From the NCBI RefSeq assembly GCF_000003815.2, contig NC_049993.1, positions 62,001 to 126,000 on the forward strand: a stretch of DNA of 64,000 nt, written 5' to 3'. Source of the stretch: Branchiostoma floridae (lineage: Eukaryota; Chordata; Leptocardii; Amphioxiformes; Branchiostomatidae). The notes under the pieces were generated by a model. The model made no database searches. It was given only the letters and a program-made list of their open reading frames with translations, and was not told the origin of the DNA. Shown piece by piece: positions 11,001 to 23,000 of the stretch. The position numbers and the translations under genes were made by a program. Each line of letters begins with the position of its first letter. The stretch's first letter is position 1.

Positions 11001-14000
11001 AAGCAATTGACAGATTTAGAGGTTAAAGTAGCAGGGTCACATATGTCACAATCAAAACATAGCGGCAGATCATTAATAAACAGATTAAACAATAATGGAC
11101 TAAGGTTACAAGGAGTACATGTATGATAAGCCGTTTTCTCCTCTTACTGCATAATTAACATCCAAGTACATAGATTTCAACACATTAAAAAAGTTTCCAT
11201 CGATGCCATAATGTTATAATTTATAGAATAATCCATCACGCCAAACACTGTCAAATGCTTTTTTCATGTCCACAAAACAATTTACCTTTCTTTTTTCGTG
11301 AATATTTTTCTATAAGAGATTTTAGGATAAATTTATTGTCGACGGTGTGACACTTCTTTCTGAAGCCGAACCATCACTCTTCCTCAGTACCACAAGAAAA
11401 TTGGACAGACCAAATCAATACTAGTGCACCTAATTGGAACAAACAGTTACACATGTCAAAGTCACTAACTTGCTAGGAATTGTTGTTGTCTGAAATCTTT
11501 GAAATCTTTATTCATTATACCACTTTGCAGACTTGACACATCAAGTCTGAATTATGATGGCATTTACATACGGACATAAACGTTACTGGAGAAATTGCTT
11601 ACAAACTTTGTGAGGTTAAAAATGAATCGTTAAAACCTACTTACATAACATCTAAAATTTAAAATTCTGAATGCATGGATGATAAAATATAGACATCGAT
11701 ATTTACAGGCACGTGGTACAAAGTATCCGTACTGAGGAGTGTACATTCCGATATATAGATCTACATAATATAATGTTCATTTGCATTTGTTCAACAGTTC
11801 AATCATGTAGGGAATAGCAGAGTTTTTGTGACGTTTCGTACGGCAGATAGGAGTGTTCAGTTTGTTGGAATTACGTATCTGGCTCCTGAGTGGTGGAAGC
11901 CAGGTTCTGAATTCTGAGTTGAGCAGTTTTTTGGCAAAAGTCAAGCAGAGATTTGTACGACGTTCTGCCAAGGAGTGGAGCTTCAGTGTGGTCAGTGCCG
12001 ATGTGTAGTCTGTATATGCCATGCCAAGAATTATCCTGCACGCTTGTTTTTGCAGACGTTCTAGTCTTGTAGATTGCGTGCCAGTAAGGGAGGAATGCCA
12101 CACCGGCGCTGCATATTCCATAGCTGGTCGAATATAGGTGGTGTACACAGTTGTGAGGTCTTCAGTTGACACTCCAAATCTCTTAAGACGGCGTAGCAGG
12201 AACAGTTTCCTATTCGCTGTGGTGATCATGAAGTCTACCTGAATGTCCCACTTCAGATCACTCTGGATGGTCAGTCCAAGTACTTTGACGTGCACCACTA
12301 CTTCAAGGGGTTGTCCATGGATGAAAAGTAGTTCAGGTAAGGGCGCAGATTTGGCAAAGCATACATGAAGTGCTTTGAATTTGCGAGAGTTCATCAGCAT
12401 TTTGTGTTCCAAGACCCAGGAGTCAAGACTGTTCAGGGAGACTTGTAGAGTGCACTGCTGGTGGATGGATCTCACCTGGGTGAGATTCATATCATCTACA
12501 TATTTCCACCTGTTTGCGAGGTCTCGGAGTGCACTGTCAATCAGTGCAAGGAAAATAATGGGACCAAGAATAGTTCCCTGAGCCACTCCGCAGGTGAGAT
12601 GTTGCCAGTCAGACACTTTGCCCTGGTAACGCACTCTTTGTCGTCTGTTCGACACGAAGCTACATATCCAGGGGAGAAGTGATGGGCGTACTCCTAAGTC
12701 GATCAGACACTGTACTGCAGTGGTGTGATCGACCCGATCGAATGCTTTCGACAGATCGGTTGTTATCAGCGTACAGATGGAGTTAGGAACTGAGGAGGAG
12801 CTGTATAGGAAGTCGAGTAGACTGACAAGGGCGTGTGTGGTCGATCTGTTCCTTCTGCTTCCAAACTGTCTCGGGTCCAGGTTGGTGGATATGTCGTTCA
12901 TGATCCAGTCTGCGGCAAAACGTTTGCAGTGTTTAGCAAGCTGGGCTGTCAGGGAGATGGGTCGGAGTTCGTTAATGTCAGGTGGTGAGGATTTGGGAAG
13001 TGGTACGACATTTGCTTCCTTCCACTGCCGCGGGACGATTCCTTCACTAAACGATGCGTTCATGACGTCACAGATAGGGCCGCTGATCTCACATGCAAAT
13101 TCCTTAAGAATCCGCGCCGGGATGCCGTCAGGGCCAGGGCTCTTGTTGCAGTTGGTAGACTTAAGTTTTGTATACACGTCCCATACGTGGATGGTTGGTA
13201 CTGGGCGTGCCGGGAGAAAGGCTGGGAGTGAACACATGTCCAGCGGTGGTAGGGATTGTGATACGCTGGCGAGCTTGATGTTGATTGCGTCAGCTATGGC
13301 ATTGAAGTCGTTCTGGTCGATGTCCGGTACAGGTATATGGCTGGATTTCTGCTTCATGTTGCACATAGCTTTGATGTTGCGATGCCAGGACTTGGGATTG
13401 TGGTTATTCTCGTTTTCAACGTTAACCTTGTAGAACTCTTTTTTGCTTTCCTGATTTCCCGTTCCACTTTTCTCTTGTAGAAGTTTATAAGAGTCGACTT
13501 TCCTGCTTGGAAGCTCCTTTGCCGCAGTGTTATCAGTTGTTTTATCCGTGGTGATATCCAGGGCTTATCGCTTGGGTGGAGCTTAACCACCTTTGTGGGG
13601 AAGAAAGTGTCAATCGCTTTTATCAATGTGTCGTAAAAAGCATTGGCTTTCTCCACTGTAGTTGAGGCGGTGTACACTTCGTTGCAGGGGTGGGAGGTTA
13701 TCCACTTTCCGAAAGCACTCAGGTTGGGTTCGCATATGGGACGTATGTGATGCTTTGTACACACGTTCATTCTAAGTTTATTTCTGGGTTGCCACAGAAT
13801 GCAGTTGTGGTCACTTAGGCCGATTGGTGGTAGGATTTCAGGGATCATGTAACAGGATTTCATGTTCGTTATAATCAAGTCAAGTGTGGCATTACCTCGG
13901 GTGCAGCCCCGGACTACTTGGGAGAGGTCCTTGTCCAGTAGGGTATTCAGGTGGTTGAAGTCCCCCAGTAGTGCTAATCCGATGTGTGGGTACCTTGTAC

Positions 14001-17000
14001 GCAGGTAGTCTGTGGATGTGGTAAGGTGCTCTATCAACTCGTCCTCGTATGGAGACTGCGGCGGTGAATAGAGACAACACATTGCGATGGATGAGAATGG
14101 TCTGGGCAGGCGGTGCGGCCGGACGTTGACCCAGAGACATTCCAAGTTGTCGGGAACGTTGATTTCTGTAATGGCTTTTGAAGGAATGTTGTCCCGAACG
14201 TATATTGCAATGCCGCCTCCACGGCGTGAAGATCGACTTTTGGCATATACATTGTAGCCGTCCACTGACTGGAGCTGGCTTGGTGTGGATTGTGTGAACC
14301 AAGTTTCTGCTACTGTCGCTATGTCGATGTTATTGTTTAGCAGGACAGATTGGAATTCATCCAATTTGTTGACAAGGGATCTGGGGTTATGAAGCAGGAA
14401 TGTTGGCACCGGGTAGGCACAGCTGGAAATGTTGTTGTTTACTGATTTGATAGCCTTTAGATTTGCGCGTGAAACAACCACCTGAGTTTGGGCACGGTTT
14501 CTGATCAAGTTATTTGATGTTCCGATCACAGTTTGGATTTTACGTATAAAATTGGTACCTGCTTTCTTTCCCCTTGGTCGAGCATGGCCTCGAAGTAATC
14601 CATGGTTCCGCAGCAGGTCCTTTACGTGTGGAATCGGCGGGGAAGGGTTGTTTTTCTTCAGGCTTCGCATGAAGTCCGACGTGTAGACAAGGAATTTTCT
14701 GGTAGCCATTGTTGTCACACGAAGGATGGCAGGCAGTAGTTTCTGTATTTCTCTCAATCCTTCGCGAAATGATGCTGGTGGGCCATTGTGGGTGAGTCCA
14801 GACAGCTTTGTACGCAATCACCAACACTCACAGGCTAAAACTACGATAAATAAACGTTTACAAGTAGAAACATTGAGAAGTCCTCTGGAGCAGTTCTTTT
14901 CCGTGGCAGCCCCTAGAAGCGCCACCTATTCAACTGCAGCTACATAGTTACAAGCTTTATTTTCTTCTATTTCAAAAGCTTACTAAGCTTAACATGCTTT
15001 AAAATGTGTCACCTCACTGTGCCTTCCAGTGAATTACATTTCCCCACCTGTTTTAGTTTGGTCTCCATCGCTGCAAACACAGGTGCCACCTTAAAGCCAT
15101 CTGAACTAGCTGCTGCAGCAGTCCTAACCATCTGGATGCCTGGCATCCTGTAAAATATGTACTTAGTAGTATGCATTTCTCAACCACCACAGGTACACAC
15201 TTGCAGTATAACATGTGCCATCCATTGTTAGTTCTTGGTTGTGTATCAAACAACCATGTAACACAAGTAGCCTCGATAATCAGGGCTCGAAATACTTTTT
15301 TCTGCATACCTGCACTGGTGCAGGTAACATTGAAAATTACCTGCACCAGACAACTTTTACCTGCACCACTCTGAATTTAGGAAGTATGGATCATACTAAA
15401 ATTGTTCAGGAACCATTGCTTTTATTTTATTTTATACTTTATAGACGGTAATAGTCAATGCAGCTAATAACAATCTACATAAACCTACATCATAGGACAT
15501 TAATGTATAAAACCCAGCACATGGACCAGTGCAGGTTAGGTGCAGGTAGACAACAGAAATACTTGCACAGCTCCAATTTTACCTGCACTAATCTGTATAT
15601 TATGCCGGGGGTATTTCGAGCCCTGATAATAAAACATACAAGTTACATTGTTTAACAAACATGTGAATTAGCTCACTTAAACTAACATCTATTATCATGA
15701 TACCGGTACGTTTACGACGATTTCTCTAGCCATACTGATTTGACAAATTGTCAACGCATCATTTTCTCCAGTTATATGTTGCTGCTATAGGTTACCCTTG
15801 CCACTTCTTCTGTGTAACTTTTCTGCCACTCTTGTCCTGCTAAAAGCGTAATATTGTACTTGTAACACGCCGCGGAATTACATGGTGAACAGGCGCGTGG
15901 TTGGGAGGGGGTACAAAATACCGGCCGGAAGAAACACGGCACAATTAACTGTCGCTATGTACCTTTATACATCCTCTGATGTTCCTTCCTTTTCTGTTAG
16001 TAAATGCATAAAACATAAACCTGCATGAGCATACAAAATGTCATGAGAAAACGGACGTATACTGTCAAGAATTTTCATTTAACTTCTGTCCGTCACAACC
16101 GCTATGACGTAACACTTCACTGCTAGCGTAGCTATAAAAATGGCGGGAAAATGGCTGCATACGTTCAATTTTGCCCATTCAGTCGTAGATCCGGGCTATT
16201 ATGCAACGGTTCTTCACACTTTTACATGAGTTGTAGGTCACCAACAGAAATTCAAGATTGTTGTTGAATCATGTTCGTCTTGTGCCATGAGCATGTGTAA
16301 TTATGATCTACAAATCTGGCAATGAATGTGACGGTGTGTTTGTCCCACGACGAGCTGCCTACCACGAAAAAGATACTGAAATTTTTTGGCCTTGTTGTCT
16401 TCGAATGCATTGTTATCGATGCTTTGTAAATGATGTATTGGACACCTAGATGTCTGAAGTGTGCACACCTCAGAAATAACTATTGTTGCATGATTGTATA
16501 GATTTCTTTAAATTCCATTATTTTTGATCGACCGGTATAAGTCTTACGGCCAGTATTATGCCAATGCATGTTACATGCATGTACAGAAAGATAAACATGT
16601 TTTCTGAACAGCCATACAAAACACAAGACAAAGGGTTGTTATTTTTGAGGCAGGTTTACTAAACATGTGGTCTGAAGCAGAGCGCAGTGGCCAACGTACC
16701 CAAACCAGGAGGCTTAATTTTGGCAACAAGATATGGGGTTCAAGGTAATTGGCCTTCAAAAACTGTACGTAGTTGAACAGATAGCAAGAATAATGCTAGC
16801 TTAGCCTACATTGACAGTGCCTTTACAGTAGGTTATAAAGCCGGGTGGGATATCAACTCGATACCTTCACAGATATCATCATTAATCCTACTCTTTGTAA
16901 TTAACAGCTTATTTGCAAAATCATGCTCGAAGGCTAATGATTGTACAATCTCAAGGACTAAGAAAAGTAAATAGTTTGGTGCATAAAACCTGTGTCTAGT

Positions 17001-20000
17001 CAACTATATAGCAAGAGGACATATACATGTACCAAAAAAGAAGACCTAACCTCTCAACCCTAGGCTGGGGTAAAAACTAGCCTCTCAACCCCTCCTCCCT
17101 GAAACTGTGTGCACCCAAGTACACACTTTCCATTCAGATTCATGTTTTTTGTGAAGCCCTCTCCTTACCTATTGTACTCCGGGAAGCCGTGACGATACAG
17201 TGCAATGACAACAGCTCCTCCCAGCCCGATATTGTGTTGCAGGCCCAGCTTGACCCCAGGAACCTGTCTCTTCCCTGCCAAGCCTCTCAACTGCCAAGAC
17301 AACTCTGCACACTGTGCCAGCCCTTCAACAGGCAACATCAGGACATGTACATGTACAATATGTTCCTCTGCTTATGAAACAGTTTGATTCAGCTAGGCCT
17401 ATCATATTACAGCCATAATAGTTATGATCATCATCATTGTTGTGATTTCCACAAGTACATGTATAATGCTATACATTACGTTTGTGAAGATTATGGCCAC
17501 ACCCTGTCACTCCTAAGTACTGACGCGAGGAGACGGAGAGTAATTTGCGGGATAACGGTGTAAGCCACTGGAATTAATTGCATAATCAAGGGCAAATAAG
17601 GCCAACAACAGTTTTGAGACGTAGACAGACAAGGAGTATGTCACGGTGCCACAGAGAAGAAGCTACAGAGGTCTCACAAGTTTCCAGTAGCAGCAGCAAG
17701 CACACGCTAATCGACAACGATGATGATGAGGACCGGAAAAGGGCAAGACGGGATCAAGAAAGGAAGCGGTACCATGAGGATCCCCAGTATGCCCGGGCCC
17801 AACGGCATCAAAAGAAGACCAAGTATCACACTGACCCTGCCCTTAACAAACTATCAGTCCTGGAATGGCACTGTCAGTGACTGTCAGACAGCACTGTTTG
17901 GCATCTGATCAGGGGCTGTCAGTGACTGTATCAGCCACTAATTATTCACAAAATATGCAAATTTTCAGTCGTAGAAACAGTCGTTAAATCATGACTGACA
18001 GTCATAGATTCCCAGTGGCTGACAGTCGTAGAACTGTTGCTGACAGTCGTAAAACAGTCGTTGAATCATGACTGACAGTCGTGGATTCCCAGAGGCTGAC
18101 AGTCGTAAAAACAGTCGAAGACAGTCGTAGATCTGCTCTTACATAACAAAACACTTCTGCTCATGTACTAGGTTTTGGAGGTAAAAATTATACAAAAACT
18201 GAACAATAGAAAGATTTTGGCTAACTAAGGTTCTATCTACATAGAGTACAGAAATTTATGCAACTGCAAAATGCTTCAAAAAGTAACAGAAGCAGAAACA
18301 TTATAGACAAGAATGGGGCATCGTCAATACCTCCTCTGTCATTGATTTGACAATTTTAAAATGCTTATATAATATGAATTTCTGAAACCACAACCAAATA
18401 AGTCTCTTATAAAGAACAAGACAACAACTGACTATACACAAATGTACATGATTGTGGTTAATTCTGTACCTATTTGTTTAAGGCACCCAGTCTATAGCAC
18501 AGTCTGCCATGCCCCCCTCCCAACAATTGTCAAAATTCAAAATGTGGCCATTTGTCACTAATATCTTACCTCAGAAACATGATGCACATTTTCCCCCACA
18601 TCCACAGTACTTCCAAACAATAGTTATGGCAATTAATCACCTTTCCAGGCTGCAAAGTCTGGGAGATGGAGGCCTGGATACAGAGTGAATATCCCTGCTG
18701 TCCTTTCTCTAAGTAAGCTCCTCAAAACCTAACTGTAAAATTCAAAATTTCCTACCCTGCAACCAATTAAGGAGCTGGCATCTGATTCGCTAGATGCCTT
18801 ATTAATACAAGACTTTGATTGGCCATGGCTGACAGTGGTGGGACTGTCATCGACAGTCGTATTTTCAGGCCTGTCAAGACAGTCCCGATCAGTTCAAAGC
18901 ACTGTCAGGCCTGTCAAGACAGTCCCAGATCAGTGCAGAGCCCGATTTGTACTTGCCAGACGTATTGCAGGCCTGTCAGTGGAGGTCTTCTGCTGATTTG
19001 CGTCTGAAATGCCTCTGTCAGTGCCTGTCCAGCCACTGACAGAGGCATTCCAGGACTGATGGTTTGCTACGGGTGAGCATGCACAGGGTGAGCGGGATCG
19101 AAAGAAGACCAAGTATCACACTAACGATGAGCATGCACAGGAGAAGCGAGACCATGAAAGAGATAAATATCACACAGATCCAAATCATAGAGAGTTGAAA
19201 AACAGAAACAGGCAGATTAACAGAGAAAAGAACCAGAGTTTAGCAGATGTCAATAACGATATTGAAAAGTTCCAGAGGGAATGCAAAAATGGGCCAGAAT
19301 ATGTTTGCACTGTATGCCATAGGCTTTTGTTTTGCAATCAAGTTGTAATCTGTGACAAAGATAAGTATGTTGAGGCTGTTAAGCACTGTTTAACAGGTAC
19401 GTATGTGCATCAATGCAATGTAGAATGCACCCCACATGCATGTCCCACAGCAAACTCTTCCCGGGGCCAAGAGTGGATATGTCATTGTTTGTTAGGTGAA
19501 TGACAGTTATCAAGCTTCAAACTCTAAATTATATGTACATGTGCATACACATGCACGTGTACATGTATGTAGATTCATTTGATAGACTTGGGCCTCTGTT
19601 GCATTGATGCTGAAAACACTGAAAATCACCTACCAGTTGCCCCAAGAGGATGACCCTTGGAGATCAGTCCACCGCTTGGATTCACCACATATTTGCCACC
19701 ATATGTGTTGTCTCCACGATCCACCATTTTCCCACCTTCACCTAATAGATCATGCAATGTCATGTCACTGATCATACATTGTATGAGGGGATCATGGTCC
19801 CAAACAATCATTGAACATTATTACATATAACAAATATCATCATACATGTGAATTCCAAATCTTCTGGCCTTTAGGGAGGAGATAAGAAATAAGGATTCCA
19901 AAATTCTGCATTAATTCATAAGACCTACAGTACACCCTACAAACCTTATCACCACCATGCTGTTTTTATAATGTATTCTTGCATTTCGGGCACTATTTCT

Positions 20001-23000
20001 CTAGAACATTTCATGTGGTTCCTCTTCCTGTTGAAGCGACCACAATCAACGTGCTGATTATTCTGTCGCTTGTGAGTGAAGGGTCAAGGTCACCGGCCAA
20101 GGTTTCGGTTTTCACATCAGCTTGGAGACCATTGACACAAACGTGTCAATGGTGTTGGCTTCGACCGCCACTTGTGGTAGTAGGTTCCAGTCACTGATAG
20201 TACGTAGCAAAAAGGAGGCCTTATGGTAGAGTGTGGGTGGTTTGGTATCATTGGCCCTGGACATGTGAGGTGTGGAACTGCAGGGGTGGTTTGGTATCAT
20301 TGGCCCTGGACATGTGAGGTGTGGAACTGCAGGGGTGGTTTGGCATCTTTGGCCCTAGACATGGTGTGGTCTTGAGTTTTTTGGTGATGCATAGTCTGTA
20401 ATGTAATTTAAGGTGGAAGTGGTGTAACTTTGAGCCATCTGCTAGCATCTGCTTGGTTAGTACATGTACATTGTACATTGTACTTCTGAATCAGTACCAA
20501 CATCTTCATATGCAAAATTATGATGAAAGCTACAGATGCGCTTTTGCACATCTTGATACCTACCAATTGTTAGTAGCTATTAGAAAATAATTTTTTTTCA
20601 ATTAGACAAAAACAATTATTGTCTAATAACTACAGATAATTGGTAGTACACCTCTTAGGCACATTTTGCATGTACACTTGCATGAACATTAACTGTACAT
20701 TTAGCTCAGGCAAGGCCTGATAACTCACCCTCAGCACATAGCCCCAAGGCTTCATAGGTCAGGAGTTCATTGGGAGCAAAACAGTCATGCAGCTCCACCA
20801 CCTGGACATCAGATGGCTGCACACAGGTCTTCTCATACAACTGTTGAGCTGCCGTTTTGGTCATGTCATATCCAACCTGCAAACAAAGTAAATACACATG
20901 GGTGCCACAGGCCATACAAGAACAGTCTTTTCATGACTTTTAGCTAACGTAACTTGCATGTAACTCAAATTTAACAGGGATAACTTCTGAGTCTATCTGA
21001 TGAAATAAAAAAACAAATTCTAATTAGCAGGTATCTGAACTGCAACCTGCTGGTGACTGTTTGTAAATAACATTTGCCAACATGTTGTCTGGTTTGAAAT
21101 ACTGGGTGCATGTGCACCTTGGTGCACCCAAAATTGGAGATGTGCACCCAATTTTTTTTCTATGGGTGCACCGGTGCACCCAAATATTTTCGTGAGTTAT
21201 GTTTGTAAGGATATCAAAACAAGACTGGCAATAAAAATGCTATTGTCATGGCGACAGTTGAGGTGAACATTAATCCAACTTCAACCAGGAATCAACTGGA
21301 ACTTCCCTGTTGCACTACCCCCTACAGCCAGCAGAAATGTACTATCCCTGGTAGAGCACAATGGTCTACCAGTAACCTAAACCCTGATACATGTAACAAA
21401 CCAGCCCTCAGAAATGCAATGCAAATACTATCAGTTTCAGCAATGAAGAGTAATGTACTTCCCCTAATTCTAGTATACACAAAAACAGGCTTTACTGCGA
21501 GTATAGCGGAGAAGAACAATATCAAGAAAGAACCAACTGTTTCCAGCGCTTCAGTCCTTGAATGAATTCTTGTACCTAATCCACATGTCTGTCCTACTCA
21601 GTAATATTCTAGTCCTTGGGATAACTTGACGGTTGAACTATCCGCACAATGGACGTCTTTGCCATCCACAGCAATAATGGCTGTTGATGTACAAATGTAC
21701 GAATCTCCTAGCTCTGGCTTTTGCATCTGTCACCGACACACTAGCTGCCCCACTGAAAACCACCCTCTGTCTTGAAGGTTAAATGCAAGTATACAGATTC
21801 CTCTTCTACACTAGACTACAGCTCTTCCTCTGCACCACGGCTGGACGATTGCCGATTCTCTGTAGTTGGATTAATACCAAGATTCTGGCTTTTCTAAGAT
21901 TTAAGTCCACTGTTTTCAGTGCTACACCAAGTACCTCTCATGAGGGCCTCCATGCCCTTTTCGTCAAGGGTTACGAGCCATTTTAATTCACCGTTAATCG
22001 TTACCGACCCGCTCTAATTCAACGTTAATCGTTATCGGTATATTCTTCGCGAAGCGTTATTGATCGTTTTAATTCAACATTAATCGTTATTTATTACCCC
22101 GAATTCACCGTTAAGCGTTACCAAGCAATTCTTCGTAACAAGTTATACCCTTGAAGTCAAATGCCAGATAGAGCCCCTGAAAATGCAGGAAATGGTGTTT
22201 CAAAGGGTCCAGATTTTAGAATTTCTCTGAGCCTGCCGGCCGTTTTGGGTAAAAATATGTTGCGGAAGCGTCGCCCCCCAAAACCTTTTCACTCATACAG
22301 ATTTCAGTGTCAAACGTAGCGTAGTTTCAGGCATAATTTACTCCTTGAATGCATAAAATGAGGTTTTCCAGATCTCCCTTGCGATGTATGGCTTGCGCCT
22401 TTGACGCTCACGATGACATGGCGAAAATATGTTTGGGACATTGGTCTTCACTCAAAAAACTTTTCTCTCGAATGAAATGTCATTTGATTTAGCTTCGTTG
22501 GCCAGCAAAATTTCTCCTTCAAAATGCAGGAAATGGCATTTCAGACGGTCCAGATTGTTAAATTTCCCCGGATTTTTAATATCTTGCAATGTCTCGTGCC
22601 TTCCAAGCTCTAAATGGGGAAAATATGTCGGAGGCCGGAGGTGAAAGCTACAACCTGCACTCTATTTTCTATGTCTCCTAACCATACAAGGCATGACAGG
22701 CTTGGTCAGGCCCGTACTTGAGTATGGCCACGTCCTCCTAGTTGGCTGTACGAAGCAACAAGAACAGATGATCGAGAAAGTGCAAAGGAGAGCACTAAAG
22801 TTCATTTCTCTGGGTGGCAGGAGGAGAAGTGTTTCGGACTTGCCTACACTTAAGGAGAGACGTGAACTTGATGCCATTAAACTACTAAAGCACATGATGA
22901 ATCTGTATCACCCCTTACATGATCTGGCCCCTCCGGTCAGGTCAGAGGTCACTGGGAGGTCACTGCAAAGTTCAGGAAGCATCTCTGTCCCCAAAGCAAG

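Noticed and set aside
12375-13433. Several plus-strand frames of 68-218 codons
   Set aside because: They are antisense shadows of the LINE endonuclease/reverse transcriptase frames on the minus strand.
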